64,000 bases of DNA from Actinomadura alba (GCF_014323705.1 NZ_JABVEC010000005.1:1-64000); one strand, 5' to 3'. Numbered from the stretch's first letter, positions 1-9,697 are shown. The notes: generated by a model from the sequence alone, not told the origin. A program made the numbers and translations.

Positions 1-1344
1 TTTCAGGCGATGATGACGTCTACACAGAGGCGATAAATTACAACGGCACGTGAGGCCGCCTTTGTGCCAGGGAATGGTGTGGTCGATGTCACAACGGCCA
101 GCCTGGCGGTTGCATGTGGGGAAGACGCACGTGGCATGCCGACGTTCGATGAGCCGGCGCATTCCCGCCGGTGGCCGGTAGCCCTTGTGGCCGTGTTCTC
201 CGGGGCCTGGCCCGGTGGTTCGGCACCAGGCTTCCCTGATTTCGGAAAGGCCATCGTGCATTGCCTGCACGGCTTGGGCGATGAGCAGGTCGAGGCCGTC
301 GAGACGCCCGTCGGTTCGGGCCCGGTCCAGCAGCCACTTGAGGTACCAGTCGATGCTCTGGGAGAGAGCGTCGTCGATCCACCGCTCGATGGCCGCCGCC
401 GAATCGGCGGGCGCCTGCTCAGCGGCTTCCCGTTGAGAGTGAGTGCCGGCATGGTGGGCGGTGCCGTCGTCGCGGGGGTCGGCTGGTCGGGATCTGTCCG
501 GGTCGAGGTCGCCGGCGGGATCGATGAGCAGGTGGCGGACGGCCTCCGGGAGCGGCAGTCCGCGTAGGAGCGCATGGGTGAGGTCGGCCCGGAGGATGTC
601 GATCGGCCGCTCGTCGCCGTCGGCTTTGAGGGCCTGGGCGGCGGCGTTGATCCGGTTGTAGATGGCATGGGCGTCCTCCGCGGGTAGATCCCGCAGCGCC
701 AGGTCGCCGGTGCCCGAGCTGTTGTCGAACAACTCCAGCCGACGGTCTTTGACGGCGGCCTTGGTGCGCTGTTCGGCTGCGTCGGGGTCGGCGGCCTTGA
801 TGGCTCGTTTCACCCGATGGCGGAGCTTGGCGGTGGTCATCGCGGCGGCCTCGTCGATCACCGCCGCCTCCACCGAGCGGGCAAGGGCGTCGTCGACGCC
901 GCGGAGGGCATCGGCGATGACCTTGGCGCGAGGGAGGTCGATGCGCCCCTTCTCCAGAGCGGCATGAGTGCGGGGGAGTTGCTCGGCGAGCTGTTCGGCC
1001 AGGACGACCAGCGCGGAGGCGGCCGTACCGGTCACGGTGATGGCAAGGGAGACCTCTTCGGTGACGATCTCGTGGACCTCTGAGGTCCAGTGCCCGGCCG
1101 CGGCCGGGCCGTGATCGTCGTGGTGGCGGCGGCGTGACAGCTCGGCCACCGCCGACAGCTCCAGCGCCTGTGCCCAGGAGGTCTGGCGGTGGGCCGCGGC
1201 CATCAGCTCTGTCAGCTCCACATCGGACAGCTCGCTCAGTCGCTGTCCGGCCAGCGCGCACGCGAGTTGCGGCCCGGGAGGGAACTCCGCCCGCCCTTCC
1301 CATTCCGACCCCGAAAGGATATCGAAGACCACGGCCGGTGGCAT
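1..1344 (-). CDS. DUF222/13E12-repeat HNH endonuclease-like protein (3' end cut by window edge)
   Basis: The minus-strand frame is open from position 1344 to the window edge, giving 448 codons without a stop. ATG 1344 is chosen because AGGGGAGGT lies 9 nt upstream; ATG 1380 is an in-frame alternative without a good ribosome site. Residues about 10-330 are the helical alanine-rich region typical of DUF222. From about residue 402 there is an HNH module: Cys406, Cys411, Cys418, then DIDHTIPWHKGG and RRHH, giving the Asp-His pair and later histidines expected of an HNH nuclease. The family (REP13E12 proteins of mycobacteria) is repeated in many actinobacterial genomes; its role is not settled, though mobile-element or DNA-cleavage roles are usually proposed. 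Only a few C-terminal residues should be missing. Confidence 0.85.
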   Translation of the reverse strand, partial: MPPAVVFDILSGSEWEGRAEFPPGPQLACALAGQRLSELSDVELTELMAAAHRQTSWAQALELSAVAELSRRRHHDDHGPAAAGHWTSEVHEIVTEEVSLAITVTGTAASALVVLAEQLAEQLPRTHAALEKGRIDLPRAKVIADALRGVDDALARSVEAAVIDEAAAMTTAKLRHRVKRAIKAADPDAAEQRTKAAVKDRRLELFDNSSGTGDLALRDLPAEDAHAIYNRINAAAQALKADGDERPIDILRADLTHALLRGLPLPEAVRHLLIDPAGDLDPDRSRPADPRDDGTAHHAGTHSQREAAEQAPADSAAAIERWIDDALSQSIDWYLKWLLDRARTDGRLDGLDLLIAQAVQAMHDGLSEIREAWCRTTGPGPGEHGHKGYRPPAGMRRLIERRHATCVFPTCNRQAGRCDIDHTIPWHKGGLTCRCNLSPLCRRHHRLK

Positions 1345-1624
1345 CGGCAGAGCACCTCCCCTCGCAGTTTTCGGGGCCATACCCTCAGATAGTATTGCCC
1401 GCCTTCGAAAACACTAGCGAATGCTGCGATTATTTTCGCTATCCCGCCGGTTAGGCATCCATTCCCATACTCTTAACGGTACGAATCGGTCGCTTTGGTT
1501 CAATTGATTCGCCGCCGGGCCGATATCTCTGATAGAGGCCACTCAGCATCGACGCCGCCGAGGCCATAACGGTCTGCGGATGGGTCGGCTCGCTGAGAAT
1601 GCAGCGGCGCATCCAGTACACCGT
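1345..1624. other. intergenic region upstream of the HNH gene
   Basis: This 280-base gap separates the HNH gene start from the end of the methyltransferase gene. The part at about 1390-1500 is clearly less GC-rich than its surroundings and should contain the HNH promoter on the minus strand. I see no coding frame or strong hairpin. Confidence 0.4.
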
Positions 1625-2458
1625 TCATGCCTTGGGAGCCACGGCGCTCCATTCCAGGGTCACCTCGCCGAGGCGCCACCGGGCCCGGCCGCCGGTGGGC
1701 GGCCGGGTGATCACCGGCCACGAGCGGGCGAGGGACTCGACCGAGGCGAGCCAGCGCTGCCGGGGACCGAACACCGACTGCGGGGCGGCGGCGGCCCAGC
1801 AGCGGTCGAAGTCGGTCAGCAGCGCGTGCACTCCCTCGCCGGGTACGTTCCGGTGGATCAGCGTCTTGGGCAGCCGCTCGGCCAGCTCCGACGGGCGGGG
1901 CAATGACGGCAGGTGCGCTGAGAACGTGATGGTGCGCGGCCCCTCGCGGCCGAGCGCCACCCATACGGAGCGGCGGCCGATCTCGTCGCAGGTGCCCTCG
2001 ACCAGCACGCCGCCGGGCGCCAGCCGCGAGCACAGCCGCTCCCAAGCCGCCCAAGCGGCGTTCTCCTCGTACTGCCGCAGCACGTTGAACGCCCGGACCA
2101 GGGTCGGCGCGCGGTCCACGGGCAGCTCGAAGCCGCCCCGGCGGAACGTCAGCCCGCCCTGGGCCAGCGCGCTCAGCGGCCCGGACGCGACGAGGAAGGC
2201 CTGACCCGCGGCGACCCGTACGGGATCGATCTCCAGGCCGACCACCTCGACCGCCGGGCGCACCGCGCGGAGCCGTGCGTACAGCTCGGCCGTGGTGATC
2301 GGCGAGGCGCCGTAGCCCAGGTCGACGACGAGCGGCCGGTCTTCGGCGCGCAGCTGGGACGCCTGGGTGACCGCGATCCACCGGTCCACCCGCCGCAGCC
2401 GGTTCGGCGCCGTGGTGCCGCGGGTGATCGCCCCTTCGGGCTTGTTCGGTCGGGCCAC
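1625..2458 (-). CDS. class I SAM-dependent methyltransferase
   Basis: The 277-residue protein has a Rossmann-type SAM-binding motif I at residues 44-51 (VVDLGYGA) followed by an acidic residue after strand 2 (VVGLEIDP), which normally contacts the SAM ribose. The substrate is not recognisable. The start lies 10 bp after the stop of the upstream short-chain dehydrogenase on the same strand, so the two are probably cotranscribed. The pair diverges from mshA, an arrangement I recall from other actinomycetes, but no role in mycothiol synthesis is implied by the sequence itself. Family assignment is firm; function is unknown. Confidence 0.8.
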   Translation of the reverse strand: MARPNKPEGAITRGTTAPNRLRRVDRWIAVTQASQLRAEDRPLVVDLGYGASPITTAELYARLRAVRPAVEVVGLEIDPVRVAAGQAFLVASGPLSALAQGGLTFRRGGFELPVDRAPTLVRAFNVLRQYEENAAWAAWERLCSRLAPGGVLVEGTCDEIGRRSVWVALGREGPRTITFSAHLPSLPRPSELAERLPKTLIHRNVPGEGVHALLTDFDRCWAAAAPQSVFGPRQRWLASVESLARSWPVITRPPTGGRARWRLGEVTLEWSAVAPKA

Positions 2459-2468
2459 GGAGCAGGAG

Positions 2469-3251
2469 TTACGACGGGATGCGGTGGATCTTGTACGGGG
2501 CGGCCTGGACCCGGGGCTGGACGTCGATGCGGTCGATGTTGACGTGTTCGGGCCGCGTCACGGCCCAGGCCACGCAGTCGGCCACGTCGTCCGCGGTCAG
2601 CGGGTCGGGCACGCCCTCGTAGGGCTTGTCGGCCTTGGATGTGTCGCCGCGGAAGCGGACCAGCGAGAACTCTTCGGTCTGCACCAGGCCCGGCGCGACC
2701 TCGGTGATCCGGACCGGCTGGTCGACCAGTTCGAGCCGCATGGTGTCGTTGATCGCGGCCGCCGCGTGCTTGGCGGCAACGTACCCGGCGCCGCCCTCGT
2801 ACGGCACGTGCGCGGCCAGGGACGTGATGTTCACCACGTGGCCCGCACCGCCCGCGATGAGCTTGGGCAGCAGCGCCTTGGTCACGCGCAGGAGGCCCAG
2901 GACGTTGGTGTCGTACATCGCCTGCCAGTCGGCCGGGTCGGCCTTGGCCACCGGCTCCAGGCCGAGTGCGCCGCCGGCGTTGTTGACCAGGACATGACAG
3001 TCCGAGAGGGCGGCCGCCATCGCGTCGACCGACTCCTGCGACGTCACGTCCAGGGTCACCGCCACGGCCCCGTCCGTGCGGCCGGCCGGGTCGGCGGCCT
3101 GGATCTCCTTGACGAGGTTCTCCAGCCGGTCGCGCCGGCGCGCGGCCAGCACCACGTTGAACCCCTCGGCCGCGAGACGCTTGGCGGTCGCCGCGCCGAT
3201 GCCGCTGCTTGCTCCCGTTATCAAAGCCGTTTTGCGCACGACCACCATCAT
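2469..3251 (-). CDS. short-chain dehydrogenase/reductase (SDR), classical type
   Basis: The 260-residue protein has all the classical SDR signatures: TGASSGIG at residues 12-19 for the NAD(P) pyrophosphate, NNAGG at 90-94, catalytic Ser144, and Tyr157-x3-Lys161. The basic residues after strand 2 (AARRRDR) suggest NADP(H) preference. Substrate is unknown. It resembles the YdfG/serine-dehydrogenase-like group of oxidoreductases by its overall layout, but this is inference. It is the first gene of a two-gene minus-strand unit with the methyltransferase and is divergent from mshA, sharing about 115 bp of promoter space. Confidence 0.88.
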   Translation of the reverse strand: MMVVVRKTALITGASSGIGAATAKRLAAEGFNVVLAARRRDRLENLVKEIQAADPAGRTDGAVAVTLDVTSQESVDAMAAALSDCHVLVNNAGGALGLEPVAKADPADWQAMYDTNVLGLLRVTKALLPKLIAGGAGHVVNITSLAAHVPYEGGAGYVAAKHAAAAINDTMRLELVDQPVRITEVAPGLVQTEEFSLVRFRGDTSKADKPYEGVPDPLTADDVADCVAWAVTRPEHVNIDRIDVQPRVQAAPYKIHRIPS

Positions 3252-3367
3252 TCCAGGCCCGTCCCGTTCTTTTACAAGGACATCCGGCCGTTCCCGCCCG
3301 GCATGAGGTGATTTGTAACGGGAACACCAGGTCGCTCGGAGGGGTTCCCGTATCGGAGGTGGTGCCC

Positions 3368-4639
3368 GTGTCGCAGCGAATCGCCCGGGTCGCGACGATC
3401 AGCATGCACACGTCGCCGCTGGACCAGCCGGGGACGGGCGATGCGGGCGGCATGAACGTCTACATCGTCGAGGTCGCGAAGCGGCTGGCCGCGCGGGGGA
3501 TCGACGTCGACATCTTCACCCGTGCCACTTCGCGTGCGCTGCCGCCGATCACCGAGCTCGCCCCCGGCGTGCTCGTGCGCAACATCGTCGCCGGCCCGTT
3601 CGAGGAACTGGACAAGACCGAGCTGCCCGGCCGGCTGTGCGACTTCACCTCCGGGGTGCTGCGCACCGAGGCGGCGTACGAACCAGGTCATTACGACGTC
3701 GTGCACTCGCATTACTGGCTGTCCGGCCAGCCCGCATGGGTGGCCCGGCAGCGGTGGGGGGTGCCCATGGTGCACTCGATGCACACCCTCGCCAAGGTCA
3801 AGAACACCTCGCTCGCCGATGACGACACCCCCGAGCCGGCCGAGCGCGTACTGGGCGAGGAGCAGGTCGTGGAGTCCGCCGACCTGCTGCTCGCCAACAC
3901 CATGGACGAGGCCGGTCAGCTCGTCGACCTCTACGGCGCGGACCCCTCGCGGGTCGAAACCGTGTCCCCTGGCGTGGACCTGTCGACGTTCCGGCCGGGT
4001 TCGGCCGCGTTGGCGCGAAAGCGGCTCGACCTGCCGCCCGACGCGCACGTCCTGCTGTTCGTGGGCCGTATCCAGCCGCTCAAGGCCCCTGACGTGCTGC
4101 TGCGCGCCGTCGCTCGCATGCTGGCCGGGAACCGGTCCTTGCGCGGCAGACTCGTCGTGGCCGTGGTGGGCGGGCCGAGCGGGTGGGCGCGGTCGCGTCC
4201 GGAGGAACTGCAGCGCTTGGCGGCCCATCTCGGCATCGCCGACGTGGTGCGCTTCGAGCCGCCCTGTCCCCAGCCCGAGCTCGCGGAATGGTACCGGGCC
4301 GCCGACGTCACCGTCGTACCCTCCCGAAGCGAGTCGTTCGGGCTGGTCGCGGTGGAGTCACAGGCCTGTGGCACCCCGGTGGTCGCCGCGGCGGCCGGCG
4401 GGCTGCGGACCGCCGTACGGCACGCCGAGTCGGGCGTACTGATCGACGGCCATGATCCGGCCGACTACGCCGAGGTGCTGTGGCGGCTGCTCGCCCGGCC
4501 GAGGTTGCGCGCACGGCTCTCGCGCGGCGCCGTGCGGCACGCCGCCACGTTCGGCTGGGACTCCACCGTGGAGCGGTTGCTCTCGGTGTATACCGGGGCC
4601 ATGGATGTCAAAGTCACCCGGTCGGTGGTCAGCGCATGA
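3368..4639 (+). CDS. mshA: D-inositol-3-phosphate glycosyltransferase (mycothiol synthesis)
   Basis: This GT4/GT-B glycosyltransferase transfers GlcNAc from UDP-GlcNAc to 1L-myo-inositol-1-phosphate, the first step of mycothiol synthesis in the cytoplasm. The N-terminal sequence [20 protein letters not shown] with GGMNVY at residues 27-32 is diagnostic of MshA, and the donor-site EX7E motif is Glu322/Glu330. GTG 3368 is preferred because GGAGG lies 8 nt upstream (3355-3359); the frame is open further upstream but without a comparable site. The resulting 423 residues fit the family (about 420-480). The stop overlaps the next start (ATGA), indicating translational coupling with the YbjN gene. 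Confidence 0.95.
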   Translation: MSQRIARVATISMHTSPLDQPGTGDAGGMNVYIVEVAKRLAARGIDVDIFTRATSRALPPITELAPGVLVRNIVAGPFEELDKTELPGRLCDFTSGVLRTEAAYEPGHYDVVHSHYWLSGQPAWVARQRWGVPMVHSMHTLAKVKNTSLADDDTPEPAERVLGEEQVVESADLLLANTMDEAGQLVDLYGADPSRVETVSPGVDLSTFRPGSAALARKRLDLPPDAHVLLFVGRIQPLKAPDVLLRAVARMLAGNRSLRGRLVVAVVGGPSGWARSRPEELQRLAAHLGIADVVRFEPPCPQPELAEWYRAADVTVVPSRSESFGLVAVESQACGTPVVAAAAGGLRTAVRHAESGVLIDGHDPADYAEVLWRLLARPRLRARLSRGAVRHAATFGWDSTVERLLSVYTGAMDVKVTRSVVSA

Positions 4640-5127
4640 GCGACGTGTCGCGCGTCATCCAGGCGGCCCTGGACGCCGCGGAGCTGGAGTACGACCATCC
4701 GAACGAGGGCGCCTACCTCGTCAGGCTGCCCGGCCGGCACAAGCTCGCGACGATGACCTGGCTCATCGTGAGGGAGTACAGCCTGCACATCGAGGCGTTC
4801 TTCTGCCGCCGGCCGGACGAGAACCATGCCGACTTCTACCGGTTCCTGCTGGAGAAGAACGGCCGGATGTACGGCGTGAGCTTCGCGCTCGACGAGGTCG
4901 GCGACGTTCATCTCACCGGCCGCGTGTCGCTCGACTCGATCGGGCCGGAGGAGATCGACCGGCTGCTCGGCTGTGTGCTCACCTACTCGGACGACAACTT
5001 CGACAAGGCCCTCGAACTGGGCTTCAAGTCGTCGATCCAGCGTGAGTGGGACTGGCGGGTCAAGCGCGGCGAGAGCCTGGCCAACCTCCAGGCGTTCGCC
5101 TCCTTCGCCGACCCCGACCGCCGCTGA
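4636..5127 (+). CDS. YbjN domain-containing protein
   Basis: The 163-residue protein belongs to the YbjN / bacterial sensory transduction regulator family, whose fold is related to type III secretion chaperones. It is rich in acidic and aromatic residues and has no membrane segment or signal peptide. Its start overlaps the mshA stop by 4 bp, so it is translated from the mshA message. The mshA-ybjN-gpm order is conserved in actinomycetes, yet no biochemical role is established. The assignment rests on overall sequence character and synteny. Confidence 0.8.
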   Translation: MSDVSRVIQAALDAAELEYDHPNEGAYLVRLPGRHKLATMTWLIVREYSLHIEAFFCRRPDENHADFYRFLLEKNGRMYGVSFALDEVGDVHLTGRVSLDSIGPEEIDRLLGCVLTYSDDNFDKALELGFKSSIQREWDWRVKRGESLANLQAFASFADPDRR

Positions 5128-5240
5128 CCGCCGCTGACCGCCGCTGACCCGCGTCGAGGCCGGCGCCGGTCGCGTCGCGGCGGATGCCGGTCGCGATGTG
5201 GCGGAGGACGGTCGCGTCGCGGCGGATGCCTGCGGGCGGC
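5121..5240. repeat. short direct repeats between ybjN and gpm
   Basis: The sequence CCGCCGCTGA occurs in tandem three times around the ybjN stop (about 5120-5148). A 20-base unit beginning GGTCGCGTCGCGG then occurs twice (about 5168 and 5207), with a degenerate copy between. It looks like slippage-generated GC-rich sequence and may form structure between the two cistrons. Confidence 0.5.
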
Positions 5241-5268
5241 GTCACGATGACCGGATAGGCTCGGGCGC

Positions 5269-6027
5269 ATGGCGACGTTGGTTTTGCTGCGGCATGGCGA
5301 AAGCGTGTGGAACGCAGAGGGTCTGTTCACCGGCTGGGTGGACGTCGACCTCTCGGAGAAGGGCGAGGCAGAGGCGACCAATGGCGGTGACCTGCTGTTG
5401 GACAATGACATCGTGCCCGACGTCGTGCACACCTCGGTGCTCAAACGGGCCATCCGTACCGCCAACATCGCGCTGGACGTGGCCGACCTGCTGTGGATCC
5501 CGGTCCGCCGGACCTGGCGGCTCAACGAGCGGCACTACGGGGCCCTGCAGGGCAAGAACAAGGCCCAGACCCGCGAGGAGTACGGCGAGGAGCAGTTCAA
5601 GATCTGGCGGCGTTCGTACGACACGCCACCGCCGCCGATCGCCGACAACGACCCCCTGTCGCAGGTCGGCGACCTGCGGTACGCCGGGCTTCCGTCTGAG
5701 CTGATCCCGCGCACGGAGTGCCTGTCCGATGTCGTCGACCGCATGCTGCCGTACTGGTACGACGCGATCGTCCCGGATCTGGCGGCCGGCAAGACGGTCC
5801 TGGTCGCCGCGCACGGCAACTCGCTGCGCGGCCTGGTGAAGCATCTCGACGGCATCTCCGACGCCGAGATCGCGGGCCTCAACATCCCGACCGGGATTCC
5901 GCTGGTCTATGAACTCGACCACGACTTCGCGCCGCTGAAGCGCGGCGGTGAATATCTCGACCCAGAAGCGGCCAAGGCGGCCATCGAGGCGGTCAAGAAC
6001 CAAGGAACCGCCACGGCCAAGGCCTGA
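5269..6027 (+). CDS. gpmA: 2,3-bisphosphoglycerate-dependent phosphoglycerate mutase
   Basis: The enzyme interconverts 3- and 2-phosphoglycerate in glycolysis and gluconeogenesis. The N-terminus carries the RHGES signature at residues 8-12 with the phospho-acceptor His9. [12 protein letters not shown] follows, typical of cofactor-dependent Gpm, and the second catalytic histidine is in the AAHGNSLRG segment. At 252 residues it matches the family length. ATG 5269 follows the GC-rich repeat stretch; the gene ends just before a strong hairpin at 6045-6090. Confidence 0.95.
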   Translation: MATLVLLRHGESVWNAEGLFTGWVDVDLSEKGEAEATNGGDLLLDNDIVPDVVHTSVLKRAIRTANIALDVADLLWIPVRRTWRLNERHYGALQGKNKAQTREEYGEEQFKIWRRSYDTPPPPIADNDPLSQVGDLRYAGLPSELIPRTECLSDVVDRMLPYWYDAIVPDLAAGKTVLVAAHGNSLRGLVKHLDGISDAEIAGLNIPTGIPLVYELDHDFAPLKRGGEYLDPEAAKAAIEAVKNQGTATAKA

Positions 6028-6044
6028 ACCGGTCACAGCGCGGA

Positions 6045-6090
6045 AAACCCGCAAGATCACGACGATTCAGGTCTGTGATCTTGCGGGTTT
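6045..6090. terminator. bidirectional terminator between gpmA and phoU
   Basis: A perfect 16-bp stem has arms at 6045-6060 (AAACCCGCAAGATCAC) and 6075-6090 with a 14-nt loop. It lies between convergent genes, with A and T tracts on the outer ends of the arms, so it can serve both strands. Confidence 0.85.
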
Positions 6091-6168
6091 CGCTTCAGGA
6101 GAGTGCGGGAACGGCGGTGAGCCGCCCACGGTCGGCTCCGACCCCCATGTACGCCGGCGAGCGGCCCG

Positions 6169-6828
6169 TCAAGGATTGATGAGTTCGTCCGGGCGCCGGC
6201 CGGTGACGAGATAGACGACGTTCTCCGCGACGTGCACGGCGTGGTCGGCGTAGCGCTCGAAGTAGCGGCCGGCCAGGGAGATGTCCACGGCGGGCTCGAC
6301 GCCGTACTTCCAGGTCGGTGCCAGCAGCTGGTCGAACAGCTTGCGGTGCAGCCGGTCCATCGCGTCGTCGTCGGCGTCCAGCTCCAGGCCCAGCTCGACG
6401 TTCTGCGAGGCGATCACGCTGCCGGCCTTGGCGATCATGCGCTCGGCGATCTGGCCCATCTCCAGGACAGTGGCCTGCAGCTCGGGCGGGATGGCCGACT
6501 CGGGGTGGCGCCTGCGCGCGGTCTTCGCGAGGTGGACGGCCAGGTCGCCCATTCGCTCGAGGTCACCGCTCATCCGCAGGGCCGTGACCACCGTGCGGAG
6601 GTCGCCGGCGACCGGCTGCTGGCGGGCCATCAGCTCGAAGACGACCTCCTCGATCTCATTGTCGATCTTGTTGACCTGCTCGTCGGCGCTGATCACTTCT
6701 TCGGCGAGCCGCAGGTCGGCGTCGAGAAGGGCCGTCGTCGCCCGGGCCATGGCGGAGCGCACCAGGCGGGTCATCTCGACGAGCCGATCCGAGAGGCCGT
6801 CGAGTTCCTCGTGGTAGGCGTCTCGCAA
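6169..6828 (-). CDS. phoU: phosphate signalling protein PhoU
   Basis: PhoU is a cytoplasmic two-repeat helical-bundle protein that links phosphate transport to the sensor kinase and restrains phosphate-regulon signalling. The protein shows the PhoU pattern of two related three-helix repeats with DxxE-rich metal-binding segments (for example residues around DLAVHLAKTARRRH). I prefer TTG 6828, giving RDAYHEELDGL as the N-terminus as in Streptomyces PhoU, because GGAAGG sits 7 nt upstream. ATG 6843 adds five residues and lacks a ribosome site. It is divergent from senX3-regX3, which supports the phosphate-control assignment. Confidence 0.93.
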   Translation of the reverse strand: MRDAYHEELDGLSDRLVEMTRLVRSAMARATTALLDADLRLAEEVISADEQVNKIDNEIEEVVFELMARQQPVAGDLRTVVTALRMSGDLERMGDLAVHLAKTARRRHPESAIPPELQATVLEMGQIAERMIAKAGSVIASQNVELGLELDADDDAMDRLHRKLFDQLLAPTWKYGVEPAVDISLAGRYFERYADHAVHVAENVVYLVTGRRPDELINP

Positions 6829-6898
6829 TTCAAATCCTTCCATGGTGGGGTCATGGCGAACCCCCTGATTATCCAGGGCACAGGATGTCCTCGCGCCG

Positions 6899-6936
6899 TG
6901 AACGAACCCGGATAAAGAGGTGAACTCTGGACGAAC
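6899..6936 (-). promoter_or_regulatory. candidate PHO box (RegX3/PhoP binding site)
   Basis: On the minus strand GTTCGTC and GTTCACC are spaced by exactly 11 nt (6930-6936 and 6919-6925), the period of actinobacterial PHO-box direct repeat units. A further GTTCAC half-site lies at 6899-6904. The position, between phoU and senX3, fits autoregulation of the phosphate two-component system. The assignment is by pattern only. Confidence 0.5.
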
Positions 6937-6977
6937 GCGATCGCGTTACGTCCTACTGTGGTGCATGAACGCATCGA

Positions 6978-8165
6978 ATGGCACCTACGATCCAAAGTGT
7001 GGACGTCGAGGTTGTCGCTGGTCTGGCCGCGCTGGCCGGGCTGGCGACCGGACTGGTGACCGGATTGGCGGTGCGGGTGAGCGAACGCGCTCAAGGCTCT
7101 GTGCACACCCAGCCACCGGCCTCCGCGCTGCCTCCTGGCGTGGCTTCGGTGCTGAGCGTCCTCTCCTCCTCGGCCGTCGTGGTGGACGCCGAGGACCGGG
7201 TGCTGCGCGCCAGCTCGGCCGCGCGCGCGTTCGGCATGGTCAGCGGTGATCGACTGGTGGTCGACGAGCTGCTCGCCATGGCACGGCTCGTCCGCCGCGA
7301 CGGTGAGATACGCGAGATCGAGATCCAGCTCGGCTCCACCCGGGGCCGTCGCGACGGGCGCTGGTTCGCCGTCCGGGTGGCTCCGCTCGGCACCCACGGT
7401 CTCGTACTGGTCCTGGCCGAGGATCTGACCGAGATGCGGCGGGTCGAGGCGATCCGCCGGGACTTCGTGGCCAATGTCAGCCACGAGCTCAAGACCCCTG
7501 TCGGTGCGCTCTCGCTGCTCGCCGAGACCGTGGAGGGCGCCGCGGACGACCCCGAAGCGGTGCGGCGCTTCGCCAGCCGGATGCAGCAGGAGTCCGTACG
7601 GCTCACCAACCTGGTGCACGACCTGATCACCCTTGCCAGGGTTCAGGGAGACGAGCCGCTGCCCCAGCTCAAGCCGGTACGGCTCGACGAGGTGGCCGCC
7701 GAGGCCATGGATCGCTGCCGGCTCAAGGCCGGCGCGAAGAACATCGAACTCGCCATCGGCGGATGCGACGGCCTCGAGGTTCGCGGTGACGATGAACTGC
7801 TGGTCACCGCCCTCCGCAACCTCGTCGACAACGCGGTGGCCTACAGCCCCGAGAACACCCGGGTCGTGATCGCCACCCGCCGCGCCGATCCGGGGCACGT
7901 GGAGGTCAGTGTCACCGATCAGGGCATCGGAATTCCGGACGCCGATCTCGAGCGTATCTTCGAGCGCTTCTACCGGGTGGATCCCGCCCGCTCCCGCCAG
8001 ACCGGGGGGACCGGGCTCGGGCTCGCCATCGTCAAACATGTTGCGACCAAGCACGGCGGCGAGGTGTCCGTCTGGAGTCGAGAAGGCTCCGGATCCACCT
8101 TCACCCTCCGCCTGCCACTGCTCAGCGCATCTGTGAAAGAACCCGTCCAGGAGGCCACACCGTGA
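6978..8165 (+). CDS. senX3: phosphate-responsive sensor histidine kinase SenX3/PhoR-like
   Basis: This membrane kinase senses phosphate limitation and phosphorylates the response regulator encoded next. A hydrophobic N-terminal segment (about residues 12-30) anchors it. A PAS-like region follows, then the dimerisation box with His169 in FVANVSHELKTP. The catalytic domain has the N box (RNLVDNAVAYSPEN), G1 (DQGIGIP), the F box (FERFYRVD) and G2 (GTGLGLAIVKH). At 395 residues it is close to mycobacterial SenX3. The stop overlaps the regX3 GTG start (GTGA). ATG 6978 lacks a clear ribosome site, and a GTG a few codons downstream is possible. Confidence 0.93.
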   Translation: MAPTIQSVDVEVVAGLAALAGLATGLVTGLAVRVSERAQGSVHTQPPASALPPGVASVLSVLSSSAVVVDAEDRVLRASSAARAFGMVSGDRLVVDELLAMARLVRRDGEIREIEIQLGSTRGRRDGRWFAVRVAPLGTHGLVLVLAEDLTEMRRVEAIRRDFVANVSHELKTPVGALSLLAETVEGAADDPEAVRRFASRMQQESVRLTNLVHDLITLARVQGDEPLPQLKPVRLDEVAAEAMDRCRLKAGAKNIELAIGGCDGLEVRGDDELLVTALRNLVDNAVAYSPENTRVVIATRRADPGHVEVSVTDQGIGIPDADLERIFERFYRVDPARSRQTGGTGLGLAIVKHVATKHGGEVSVWSREGSGSTFTLRLPLLSASVKEPVQEATP

Positions 8166-8842
8166 CCCGCGTGCTCGTTGTTGAAGACGAGGAGTCATTC
8201 AGCGACGCCCTCTCGTACATGTTGCGCAAGGAGGGGTTCGAAGTCGCCATCGCGGCGACCGGCCCCGACGCGCTGGACACTTTCGAGCGCAACGGAGCCG
8301 ACCTGGTGCTGCTCGACCTGATGCTGCCCGGACTGCCCGGCACCGAGGTGTGCAGGGAGCTACGGGCACGTTCCAACGTGCCAGTGATCATGCTGACCGC
8401 CAAGGACAGTGAGGTCGACAAGGTGGTCGGGCTCGAACTGGGCGCCGACGACTATGTGACCAAGCCGTTCTCCTCGCGGGAACTGGTCGCCCGGATCAGG
8501 GCCGTGCTGCGTCGCCAGGGCGACGTCGAAGAGCTCGCGCCCGCGACGCTCGAGGCCGGCCCGGTCCGGATGGACGTGGAGCGGCACATCGTCAGCGTGA
8601 GCGGCGGATCCGTACAGCTGCCGCTGAAGGAGTTCGAGCTGCTCGAGGTGCTGCTGCGCAACGCCGGACGGGTCCTCACCCGGATGCAGCTGATCGACCG
8701 GGTGTGGGGCGCTGACTACGTCGGCGACACGAAGACGCTGGATGTGCACGTCAAGCGGCTCCGCGCCAAGATCGAACCCACTCCGTCGATGCCGCGCTAC
8801 ATCGTCACCGTGCGAGGTCTGGGCTACAAGTTCGAGCCGTGA
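8162..8842 (+). CDS. regX3: response regulator RegX3/PhoP-like (OmpR family)
   Basis: The 226-residue protein has a receiver domain with phospho-acceptor Asp52 (LVLLDLMLPG) and Lys101 (TKPF), then an OmpR/PhoB winged-helix domain ending LGYKFEP. It should bind PHO boxes and control phosphate-starvation genes. Start GTG 8162 overlaps the senX3 stop, indicating translational coupling. A hairpin at about 8916-8952 follows the gene. Confidence 0.95.
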   Translation: MTRVLVVEDEESFSDALSYMLRKEGFEVAIAATGPDALDTFERNGADLVLLDLMLPGLPGTEVCRELRARSNVPVIMLTAKDSEVDKVVGLELGADDYVTKPFSSRELVARIRAVLRRQGDVEELAPATLEAGPVRMDVERHIVSVSGGSVQLPLKEFELLEVLLRNAGRVLTRMQLIDRVWGADYVGDTKTLDVHVKRLRAKIEPTPSMPRYIVTVRGLGYKFEP

Positions 8843-8915
8843 TCCGCGGCCCGGTCCGGCGGCGACCGCAACGCCGAAGCCGCCGGCGTCTGCGAGAACA
8901 GCTGCGAGAACGGCA

Positions 8916-8952
8916 AAGGCCCCCTCTGGAGATGTCCAGCCGGGGGCCTTAC
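8916..8952. terminator. terminator hairpin after regX3
   Basis: AAGGCCCCC and its complement GGGGGCCTT form a GC-rich stem around an 18-nt loop. The outer A and T runs make it usable for both regX3 and the convergent lipoprotein gene. Confidence 0.7.
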
Positions 8953-8998
8953 GCGTGCGTGGATCGGCCGTGGGCCGGTCCGGCCGGGGCCGGCCCGG

Positions 8999-9697
8999 TC
9001 AGCCGTGGGTGACCGGGTCCGGGGAGGAACCGCCGCCGGTGTCACCGGACGGCGTCGGCTCCGTGGGCGACCCGCCGGCAGGCACGGTGGACGAGGCCGG
9101 CTCCCCGGGAGTGCCGGGTGAGGCGGGCGCCGTCCTATTGGGGGTGGGCGCCGGGGGCGCCGCGGGGGAGTACGTGGCGTAGGCGTCGGCGTGGGGCACG
9201 ACCGGAACCAGCACCTTGAGGTCGCCGCTCCGCTGGAAGCGCAGGGTCAGTTCGATCGACTCCCCGCCCAGCAGCTCCTTGCCGAGGCCGCCGAGGACGA
9301 TGGCGGTCCCGGGCTGTCCTGGCGCCTGGGCGCCGAGTTGCACCAGCTGCCGGGCCGGGAGATCGATGCCGCCGCCGGTCAGCGGCGCGGGCTGCTGGAA
9401 GTCCGGGGAGCCGACGGCGACGAGCCGGTCCGGCTGCCCGTCTGTGGTGTCGTTGATCACCGCGGCGTAGACGGGGGCGGAGGCGCCGGGAGTGAGCCGC
9501 CGACCGGGTGCCGGGCCGAGGACGAACAGGTTCCGGACGTTGACCCCGGAGTCGGTCGAGACGTTGACGCCCTCGGTGAGGTTCACCGGCTGCGCGGTCT
9601 GCGGGTTGTGGCCGGCACCGCAACCGGACACCGCCGGGGCGAGGGTGAGGGCACCGGCGATGGCGAGTGCGGCCACTCGGCGGTTGTTGCGGCTCAC
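8999..9697 (-). CDS. lpqE: LpqE-like lipoprotein
   Basis: The 232-residue protein has a signal peptide with positively charged start (MSRNNRR), a hydrophobic core and a lipobox ending in Cys26 (AVSGC), so it should be lipid-anchored on the outer face of the membrane. The middle (about residues 60-170) has the beta-rich pattern of the PCu(A)C-like/LpqE family. The last 60 residues are a Pro/Thr/Gly/Ser linker. Its place beside carD, ispF, cysS and rlmB matches mycobacterial LpqE (the Rv3579c-Rv3584 neighbourhood). In mycobacteria LpqE belongs to a copper-responsive regulon; that link is not visible here. Confidence 0.7.
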   Translation of the reverse strand: MSRNNRRVAALAIAGALTLAPAVSGCGAGHNPQTAQPVNLTEGVNVSTDSGVNVRNLFVLGPAPGRRLTPGASAPVYAAVINDTTDGQPDRLVAVGSPDFQQPAPLTGGGIDLPARQLVQLGAQAPGQPGTAIVLGGLGKELLGGESIELTLRFQRSGDLKVLVPVVPHADAYATYSPAAPPAPTPNRTAPASPGTPGEPASSTVPAGGSPTEPTPSGDTGGGSSPDPVTHG

